Shown here piece after piece: positions 1 to 5,729 of a DNA stretch of 9,154 nucleotides. The notes under the pieces were generated by a model. That model did no database searches and was not told where the DNA came from. It worked only from the letters and a program-made list of their open reading frames with translations. The stretch covers positions 1-9,154 of the forward strand of contig JADGED010000092.1 of assembly GCA_016744555.1 (NCBI GenBank). Reading direction: 5' to 3'. The position numbers and the translations under genes were made by a program. Source of the stretch: Desulfuromonadaceae bacterium. GTDB taxonomy: Bacteria > Desulfobacterota > Desulfuromonadia > Desulfuromonadales > Geopsychrobacteraceae. Numbering within the stretch: position 1 is the stretch's first letter; each line of letters starts with the position of its first letter.

Positions 1-3
1 TTA

Positions 4-1386
4 TCAAACCGTAGCAACTAAATCCTTTTTTTTTTTTTTTTTCCGCAACCTAATACCCAGCAGTGCCGCTGCAACACTCAATCCAATAATCAAGCTTATC
101 CAGAACCCTTTCGCCCCAATCGGGTCACCCCAAAAGTCGGTTAACGCTAAGCTGTATCCTAATGGCATTCCAATTATCCAGTAAGCTATTACTACCATTA
201 TTAATGGGACCCTTGTGTCTTTGTGTCCGCGTAGAGCTGCAGCGGCTCCTACCTGTATGGCGTCGGGTATTTGGTAGAAAGCATTCAGGTACAGTAGGGT
301 GACAGCGATGGTAATAACCTGCGAATCGTTGGTGTAGATTCCGGCAATGTGGTTAGCAAAAATTAGGGTGAATGCTGCAGTTATTATCGCCACGGCTATA
401 TTTAGGCAAAGTCCAACTTTACTAGTCAAGTTGGCGCGATCGTAGCGTTGCCGGCCGATGGCATATCCAACCCGAATGGTGATGGCCGAAGATAAGCTCA
501 GTGGAATCATGAAAACCATCGATGAGTAGTTGAGGGTAATTTGGTGTGAAGCGACGGTAATTGCCCCTAGTGGTGATAAAAACAGGGCAATCATCGCAAA
601 AATACTTGCTTCAACCAGTAGTGCTAATCCTATTGGTAGACCAAGGCGTAGTAGTTGCGCCCCTTTTTCACCTTGGTAGTGTTTGGATAAGTTGAAAAAA
701 TTGGTTTTGCTATAACGACGGATGCGCCAAATAGTTATGAGCATGCAGCTGCACATAAACCATAGACTTATGGTAGAGGCCCAGCCACAGCCAACGCCAC
801 CCATAGCGGGTAAGCCGAGTTTTCCATAAATAAAAACGTAGTTGCAAGCTATATTAACTGGAATGCTTGCTAAGCCAATTAACATACTTGGACGTGCTAG
901 CCCTAGCCCTTCACTTAGATTTCGCAATAGAAAAAATATCGCAATAGCGGGTAATCCCCAGGAGATAGCTTTGAGATATTCGCTGGCGATAATAGCAATT
1001 TGCGGGTCTACTGACATCTTTGTGAAAATATAGTCGGCGTTACGCAATACTAAGATGGCGATAAAGACTAGCGGCATAACGGTAATGAGTCCGCGCCGTG
1101 TTTGGGGGCCGGTTTCCGCAGTTTTGCCTGCGCCATGAAGTTGTGCAACTATTGGGGTGATGGCGAGTAGAACACCATATAGAAATAAAAATATTGGCCC
1201 CCAGATACTTCCTCCAACAGCAACCCCTGCCAAGTCGGTGGGACTGACTCGGCCAGCCATTACTGTATCAACGAAAGCTAGTGCTTGTTGTGATAATTGC
1301 GCCGCCAGAATTGGTGTGGCTAGTGCGATTAGGGATAGCGCTTCAGTTTTATAGAGTTTGAAGTGGTTGCGGTTTGGGCTGGCCAT
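4..1386 (-). CDS. MATE family multidrug efflux transporter (NorM-like)
   Basis: A 460-residue inner-membrane protein predicted to export cationic drugs, dyes or metabolites in exchange for sodium ions or protons. The length and about twelve hydrophobic segments in two homologous halves (roughly residues 15-225 and 240-450) fit the MATE family. Residues that match those known to matter in Vibrio NorM are visible: Asp40 in FVDTVMAG of the first helix, Glu259 in LLVEASIF of helix 7, and Asp375 in IPDAIQVGAAAALRG. The ATG at 1386 has only a weak GAG about 7 bases upstream, but the protein begins as family members do. The C-terminus is odd: RKKKKKKDLVATV, with the lysines encoded by 17 consecutive A on the coding strand (26-42). 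The gene ends in tandem stops, TGA then TAA. It follows the binding-protein gene on the same strand but is separated from it by a terminator, so it probably has its own promoter. The family is certain; the substrate and coupling ion are not. Confidence 0.95.
   Translation of the reverse strand: MASPNRNHFKLYKTEALSLIALATPILAAQLSQQALAFVDTVMAGRVSPTDLAGVAVGGSIWGPIFLFLYGVLLAITPIVAQLHGAGKTAETGPQTRRGLITVMPLVFIAILVLRNADYIFTKMSVDPQIAIIASEYLKAISWGLPAIAIFFLLRNLSEGLGLARPSMLIGLASIPVNIACNYVFIYGKLGLPAMGGVGCGWASTISLWFMCSCMLITIWRIRRYSKTNFFNLSKHYQGEKGAQLLRLGLPIGLALLVEASIFAMIALFLSPLGAITVASHQITLNYSSMVFMIPLSLSSAITIRVGYAIGRQRYDRANLTSKVGLCLNIAVAIITAAFTLIFANHIAGIYTNDSQVITIAVTLLYLNAFYQIPDAIQVGAAAALRGHKDTRVPLIMVVIAYWIIGMPLGYSLALTDFWGDPIGAKGFWISLIIGLSVAAALLGIRLRKKKKKKDLVATV
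26..42 (-). repeat. 17-base A homopolymer within the MATE gene
   Basis: The plus strand shows 17 T in a row, so the MATE coding strand has A17 followed by G, read as six lysine codons near the C-terminus. Such tracts are prone to replication and transcription slippage. Loss of one A would give a stop two codons beyond the lysines. Gain of one A would bypass the TGA and read out of the window. The tract lies after the last membrane segment, so length variants would change only the cytoplasmic tail. Confidence 0.9.
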
Positions 1387-1417
1387 TGTGACTCATTGTC
1401 TGCAAAGTTGAGGAAGG

Positions 1418-1438
1418 TACTGCTTTTTATTTGCAGTA
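1418..1438 (-). repeat. Small inverted repeat in the MATE upstream region
   Basis: TACTGC and GCAGTA form a perfect 6-bp stem around a 9-base A/T-rich loop, 32-52 bases before the MATE start codon. It abuts a second small inverted repeat (1438-1453). It could be a protein site or a leader hairpin, but stems this short also arise by chance in AT-rich DNA. Confidence 0.35.
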
Positions 1439-1453
1439 AAGTGGTAGCACTTT
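1438..1453 (-). repeat. Small inverted repeat (AAAGTG-4-CACTTT) upstream of the MATE gene
   Basis: A perfect 6-bp stem with a 4-base loop, sharing its edge base with the neighbouring inverted repeat at 1418-1438. The intergenic stretch of about 97 bp between the terminator and the MATE start holds a TTGACC that could be a -35 box, but no convincing -10 box at the right distance. A promoter is therefore expected here but not demonstrated. Confidence 0.3.
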
Positions 1454-1479
1454 GTTATCTGGCGGTCAATGATGGAAAC

Positions 1480-1514
1480 AAAAAAGAGCCTTCCGTGATC
1501 ACGAAAGGCTCTTT
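1480..1514 (-). terminator. Rho-independent terminator of the binding-protein gene
   Basis: A 32-base hairpin (1483-1514) is followed, in the minus direction, by a run of six T (1485-1480, partly within the stem base). The stem is centred on CGTGATCACG with GAGCCTT/AAGGCTC arms. One internal pair (1493/1504) is a G-U wobble in minus-strand RNA but a C-A mismatch in plus-strand RNA, which also favours the minus direction. It starts 29 bases after the stop codon of the substrate-binding protein gene and separates it from the MATE gene. Confidence 0.9.
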
Positions 1515-1543
1515 GAATTGTTGTTGACTGGTTCTGCTTGAAA

Positions 1544-2695
1544 TTAATCAGCTAAGACGAATTTACCATCTTTAACCTGTACCATTACCATTGAGTCTAC
1601 ATCCAAGCCATTGTGGTCTTCGGCTGTAAGGTTGTAGGTTCCTGAGATACCAACATAGTTTTTAGTTTGCTCTATCTCTGCGCGTAGTGCTTCTGCATCG
1701 GTTCCAACCTTTTTAATTGCGTTAGCAACAATCATGATAGCGTCCCAAGCATATCCAGAATGGGTATTGATGGGGAATTGCTTGTCATAACCCTGCTCTT
1801 TGTACAGTTTGATAAACTCTTGAATTACCGGTTTTTGTGGATCGTTGTCTGGAAGTTCGTCGGCTACCATCAATTTGGTTGCTGGCATCCGATTGCCTTC
1901 ACTGGCGGTACCTGCTAATTCAATGTATTTTGGATCTGGCAAGCCGTGGCATTGGAATAGTGGTAGCTCAATTCCAAGCTGTACTGCGTTTTTAGCAATG
2001 ATCGAACCTGCTGGGCCAATGGTCCAGACTAGTATTGCTTGTGGCTTGCTGTTGTTTACGTTGGTTAGTTGTGCAGTCATGTCGGTATCACGAGTACCAA
2101 ACGATTCATGGGCTAATAGTTCAATGCCATATTCTGGGGCTAGTTTTTTCATCCAGCGGGCACCATCTTTACCAAAGCCATCTGCAGCAGAAAGGAGAGC
2201 AACTTTGGTTAAGTTCTTTTCTTTGAGGTAGTTGAACATCCGCTTTACCGCAATGCTGGAACGTTGCGGTGATTTAAATACCCATTTATAGGGGCCAAAT
2301 TTACCCCCCATGATAACTGGATCGCCACCAACGGTCATAAAGATTGGTATTTCACCTTTGTCGGCTACCTTTTTAACGTTCATGCCAGTGTCGGTTAGGG
2401 TTGGCCCAATAATAGCGACAACTTTATCCTTATAGATAAACTTTTTGGCAATTGAAGCTGTTTTCGCTGGATTTGCTTCGGTATCGGCAATTTCTAGCTC
2501 TATCATTTTGCCATTGATGCCACCTTCGGCATTGATTTTGTTTACGGCCATATCGGCAACTAATTTGGTTGGTGTGCCGATAAATGCAGCACGACCAGAA
2601 AGGTCAAAAAAGGCACCAAGCTTAATTGTTTCTGCTGTAGCAGCTAGGGGCAAAGCCAGCATTATGCAAAAAACTAATCCAAGAATTCTTTTCAT
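1544..2695 (-). CDS. ABC transporter periplasmic substrate-binding protein, branched-chain amino acid (LivJ/LivK) type
   Basis: A 383-residue exported binding protein of the Peripla_BP_6 family, which delivers amino acids, amides, urea or aromatic acids to an ABC permease. Residues 1-21 form a Sec signal peptide (MKR, hydrophobic core, then ATA before ETIKLG); Cys10 lies inside the hydrophobic core and is not a lipobox. The mature protein starts with the family pattern IKLGAFFDLSGRAAFIG. It continues with NKINAEGGINGKMIELEIADTEANP, the pattern expected near the first strand pair, and IIGPTLTDTGM, which would line the ligand cleft. The length is typical. The ATG at 2695 is supported by GGAGAG six bases upstream. 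It has its own promoter, a large inverted repeat and a terminator, so it is probably monocistronic. No LivHMGF permease or ATPase genes are adjacent, so its partner must be encoded elsewhere. The ligand cannot be named from sequence. Confidence 0.93.
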   Translation of the reverse strand: MKRILGLVFCIMLALPLAATAETIKLGAFFDLSGRAAFIGTPTKLVADMAVNKINAEGGINGKMIELEIADTEANPAKTASIAKKFIYKDKVVAIIGPTLTDTGMNVKKVADKGEIPIFMTVGGDPVIMGGKFGPYKWVFKSPQRSSIAVKRMFNYLKEKNLTKVALLSAADGFGKDGARWMKKLAPEYGIELLAHESFGTRDTDMTAQLTNVNNSKPQAILVWTIGPAGSIIAKNAVQLGIELPLFQCHGLPDPKYIELAGTASEGNRMPATKLMVADELPDNDPQKPVIQEFIKLYKEQGYDKQFPINTHSGYAWDAIMIVANAIKKVGTDAEALRAEIEQTKNYVGISGTYNLTAEDHNGLDVDSMVMVQVKDGKFVLAD

Positions 2696-2701
2696 TGTAA
2701 A

Positions 2702-2707
2702 CTCTCC
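2702..2707 (-). promoter_or_regulatory. Ribosome binding site of the substrate-binding protein gene
   Basis: GGAGAG on the minus strand with six bases (TTTACA) before the ATG at 2695. It is a near-consensus Shine-Dalgarno site at good spacing and fixes the start that yields the signal peptide. Confidence 0.85.
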
Positions 2708-2735
2708 AAGTTGGTTGGGCTATAAGTAGTATTTA

Positions 2736-2771
2736 TGTCACTACGTACTATTGTACTAGTACGTAGTGACA
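2736..2771. promoter_or_regulatory. Perfect 15-bp inverted repeat, probable operator or 5' leader hairpin
   Basis: The arms TGTCACTACGTACTA (2736-2750) and its exact complement (2757-2771) flank a 6-base spacer, TTGTAC. Each arm also carries its own palindrome TACGTA, with centres 18 bp apart. The element starts immediately downstream of the -10 box of the binding-protein promoter, so it covers the expected transcription start and early transcribed DNA. No T-run follows on either strand, which argues against a terminator. A repressor operator is the simplest reading. An mRNA hairpin is less likely because transcription would begin inside the first arm. The regulator is unknown. Confidence 0.75.
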
Positions 2772-2800
2772 AGCATAGGGCATAACGATAATTTAGTCAA
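2772..2800 (-). promoter_or_regulatory. Sigma70-type promoter of the substrate-binding protein gene
   Basis: On the minus strand TTGACT (2800-2795) and TATGCT (2777-2772) are separated by exactly 17 bp. This matches the -35 consensus at five of six bases and the -10 at four of six. The start is expected near 2765, giving a leader of about 70 bases before the ATG at 2695. Confidence 0.65.
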
Positions 2801-2898
2801 TCGCTTGCTCTAGCCTTATAAATAGTGAATATGCATGGGGTTTACTAATGCCCAAAAGTTAAGATCCTGGTATTACTTATATTTATCTAAAATTAAAG

Positions 2899-2927
2899 TT
2901 GAAACTAAATCGATTGTTTGTGATAAT
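2899..2927 (+). promoter_or_regulatory. Sigma70-type promoter of the GGDEF/EAL gene
   Basis: TTGAAA (2899-2904) and GATAAT (2922-2927) are separated by 17 bp; each box matches the consensus at five of six bases. The start is expected around 2934, about 56 bases before the first in-frame ATG at 2991. It is divergent from the binding-protein promoter, with 98 bp between the two -35 boxes. I see nothing else definable in the AT-rich DNA between them. Confidence 0.65.
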
Positions 2928-2990
2928 GCTCACGTTTAGTGCTCTTGTTTAATACCGTCTAGATTTTTTACATAAAGCTCATCTGTCGCA

Positions 2991-5729
2991 ATGTGTATTA
3001 ACAAGATTTATTTTGGGGGGGATAATGCCGTAAGCGGCAAAAGAATACTGTTAATGCCTAAAATAATATCTTCTGATGATAATGAATCGCTTTTGCGTAA
3101 TCTCTGTGACGATTTAGTTGGGTTGGTTGGTGAAAAATTCTTTGAAGTACTGACCACCAAGCTAGCGCAAATTGCTGATGCTGATTATGCTTTTATTGGT
3201 CAATTCACTTCCGATAAGCGCAATATAGTTAGAACTGTTGCCGTTTATGCTGACGGCAGCATTACCGATAATTTCGATTTTGAGATTATCAATACCCCCT
3301 GCGATGAAGTCGTGAAAAATGGCTATCAGCGTTATCCGCATAATCTCATTGACCATTTTCCCCTCGATCACCTCGCTATTCAAATGGAAGTTGAAAGCTA
3401 TGTAGGTTTGCCACTGGTGAGTTCTGCCGGGGTTGCTATTGGGCCATTGGCGGTGTTTAGTCGGCGGAAAATACCAAATCTCCCATTAATTGAAACTGCT
3501 CTGCATATGATTGCGTTGCGTGCTTCGGCAGAGTTAGAGCGTTTAACTATTGAAAAACAGCGCTTGGAAGAGTACCACTTTTTACAAAGCCTTTTAGACG
3601 CAATCCCCAGTCCAGTCTTTTATAAAGATGTGCAGGGCCATTATTTGGGCTGCAATAAAAGTTATGAAGATATTTCTGGTGTCTCACGTGCCGATTTAGT
3701 TGGTAAAACGGTTGATGATGTTTTCCATTTTAAACGTTCAGAAATCGGCGCCCTTCAAGATGACAAGGTGTTTTCTACCCAGCAGTCTACTACCTACGAA
3801 AATCAAATTTTTTACCCCGATGGGCGTACCCTTGATGTCCTCTACAATAAGGCTCCCCTGTTTAATCGCAAAGGTGAAATGGCCGGGTTAGTAGGAACGA
3901 TTCAAGACATAACTACCCTAAGACAAATTGAAACGGCAATGCAGTCTTTGGTAGAAAGTACAATTGGTTATCTTGGGCAAGATTGTTATCAGCATATTGC
4001 AGAAAAGCTATGCCAGTGGTTTGATACTGATTGTGCAATTGTTGGCCGCTTAGTTGGCGGTACAAATGGAGATATTGTTTCCATGGCAACCATGCTTGAT
4101 GGCGACTTTATTTCTGACCATAACTTTCAAATTACTAATACCCCATGTGAATTAGTTGCTAAAGAAAAAATTTGTTCATTTGATAATGAAATTTTGGAAA
4201 AATATCCAGACAATCCAATCTTTAAGCAATTGCAAGCGCAAGGCTATGTAGGGGCACCAGTTCTTGATCATAATGATAATGTGATTGGAGTTATTAGTGT
4301 TATTTCTCGTAATCCGATTAACCGAATGGAGCGTGCTCAAGATGTTCTAGCCATTATGGCCGCTAGGGTTGGTGCAGAAATGGAACGCGAATTATCGCAG
4401 CAGCAACTACGTGAAAATCAAAATCATCTAGAGTTTTTAGCCTACCACGACACCCTTACTGCTTTGCCAAACCGACAATTGTTTCGTGATCGATTGCAGC
4501 AAGCGATTTCCATGGCACGCATGGATCAACACAAAGTAGCAATACTGTTTGTAGGGTTAGATCGGTTTAAAAAAATAAATGATTCTCTCGGTCACGAATT
4601 GGGTGATCGCCTTTTGTGCATTGTTGCCGAGCGGATTAAACACTGTATTCGTGATGTTGATACTGTTGCTCGACTTGGTGGTGACGAATTTGCTGTTTTG
4701 CTCGATAAAATTCCCGATGTAAAAAATGTAATTATGATTGCGGAAGAGATTAGACAAACGTTGGCGCAAGAAATTAAATTGCATGGTTACGAGTTAGTCG
4801 TAACCGCTAGTGTCGGCGTAAGTCTTTATCCTCAAGATGGCGAAAGTGAAAGTGCTCTACTCAAAAGTGCTAATGCTGCTCTACATAAAGCTAAGGAGCA
4901 AGGCCGAGACAGTTATTATTTTTATACGAGCGACATTAATGCTCGGGCTAGTGAATTGCTGGGTCTTGAGGGGGCACTTCGTCATGCCGTAAGTCATGGT
5001 CATTTGGTGGTACATTATCAACCCCAAATTGACCTTAACAGTGGCAACGTTATTGGTGCAGAAGCTCTGATGCGCTGGCACCACCCAGAACTTGGAATGA
5101 TATCTCCGGTAGATTTTATTCCGATGGCAGAAGATACTGGGCTTATTGTCAAAATGGGTGAGTGGATATTGCGTACTGCTTGTGCCCAGAATCGAGCTTG
5201 GCAAAAAGCTGGACTTGAACCGATTCGTATTTCGGTCAATATGTCACCACGGCAGTTTCGGCAAAAAGATTTAGCGCAAATGGTTAAGCTGGTGTTGCAA
5301 GAGACGGGACTTGAAGCCTGTTATCTCGACTTGGAAATAACCGAAAGTGTCTTGATGCACGACGTTACAACTGCCATAGACACTATGAAGGAACTCCATG
5401 AGTTAGGGGTACAGCTTTCCATTGATGATTTTGGTACTGGTTATTCGTCTCTAGCTTATTTAAAACGCTTTCCTATCGATAATTTAAAAATTGATCAATC
5501 TTTTGTTGCAGAAATAACTACCAATCAAAGTGATGCTGCAATTGCAACATCAATAATTGACTTAGCACGTAATATGAATCTTAATGTCATTGCGGAGGGG
5601 ATTGAGGAAGAAGATCAGCGCGAATTTTTGCTAACAAATGGCTGCCAACAGGGGCAGGGGTATCTATTTAGTAAGCCAACAACAGCAGTAGAATTTACCC
5701 CCATGATTAGTTCATTAAGGCGCCGGTAA
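2991..5729 (+). CDS. GAF-PAS-GAF-GGDEF-EAL cyclic di-GMP signalling protein
   Basis: A 912-residue protein with no membrane segments, predicted to act in the cytoplasm on cyclic di-GMP. Domains in order: GAF (about 35-185), PAS (197-310), GAF (313-465), GGDEF (480-645), EAL (655-905). The GGDEF motif is at 563-567 with RDVD at 554-557, a product-inhibition site. However, the usual FxDLD reads FVGLD, so Gly522 replaces the Asp that binds metal in PleD. The EAL domain looks complete: Glu691-Ala-Leu, Asn750, Glu782 in LEITES, Asp812-Asp813 in DDFGTG, Glu869 and Gln889. It is therefore probably a phosphodiesterase, possibly tuned by GTP at the GGDEF site, with the GAF and PAS domains sensing small signals. 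The start is uncertain: the ATG at 2991 has no clear ribosome site, and the ATG at 3054 (Met22) is an alternative that loses no domain. The 3' end overlaps the convergent kinase gene by 15 bp. Confidence 0.93.
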   Translation: MCINKIYFGGDNAVSGKRILLMPKIISSDDNESLLRNLCDDLVGLVGEKFFEVLTTKLAQIADADYAFIGQFTSDKRNIVRTVAVYADGSITDNFDFEIINTPCDEVVKNGYQRYPHNLIDHFPLDHLAIQMEVESYVGLPLVSSAGVAIGPLAVFSRRKIPNLPLIETALHMIALRASAELERLTIEKQRLEEYHFLQSLLDAIPSPVFYKDVQGHYLGCNKSYEDISGVSRADLVGKTVDDVFHFKRSEIGALQDDKVFSTQQSTTYENQIFYPDGRTLDVLYNKAPLFNRKGEMAGLVGTIQDITTLRQIETAMQSLVESTIGYLGQDCYQHIAEKLCQWFDTDCAIVGRLVGGTNGDIVSMATMLDGDFISDHNFQITNTPCELVAKEKICSFDNEILEKYPDNPIFKQLQAQGYVGAPVLDHNDNVIGVISVISRNPINRMERAQDVLAIMAARVGAEMERELSQQQLRENQNHLEFLAYHDTLTALPNRQLFRDRLQQAISMARMDQHKVAILFVGLDRFKKINDSLGHELGDRLLCIVAERIKHCIRDVDTVARLGGDEFAVLLDKIPDVKNVIMIAEEIRQTLAQEIKLHGYELVVTASVGVSLYPQDGESESALLKSANAALHKAKEQGRDSYYFYTSDINARASELLGLEGALRHAVSHGHLVVHYQPQIDLNSGNVIGAEALMRWHHPELGMISPVDFIPMAEDTGLIVKMGEWILRTACAQNRAWQKAGLEPIRISVNMSPRQFRQKDLAQMVKLVLQETGLEACYLDLEITESVLMHDVTTAIDTMKELHELGVQLSIDDFGTGYSSLAYLKRFPIDNLKIDQSFVAEITTNQSDAAIATSIIDLARNMNLNVIAEGIEEEDQREFLLTNGCQQGQGYLFSKPTTAVEFTPMISSLRRR

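Noticed and set aside
26..42. T17 on the plus strand as a terminator U-run
   Set aside because: No hairpin precedes it on the plus strand and no plus-strand gene ends here. It is explained by lysine codons of the minus-strand MATE gene.
1845..2231. 128-codon open frame on the plus strand
   Set aside because: It lies wholly opposite the well-supported substrate-binding protein gene, resembles no family I recognise, and has no ribosome binding site that I can see. It is an antisense shadow.
2736..2771. The large inverted repeat as an intrinsic terminator
   Set aside because: Neither strand has a T-run after the stem, and the element lies directly after a promoter -10 box rather than after a gene end.
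2930..3054. Possible cyclic di-GMP riboswitch in the leader of the GGDEF/EAL gene
   Set aside because: I looked for the conserved GEMM-type core and paired stems and did not find them; only a 4-bp hairpin is present. A covariance-model search for c-di-GMP-I and c-di-GMP-II classes would settle it.
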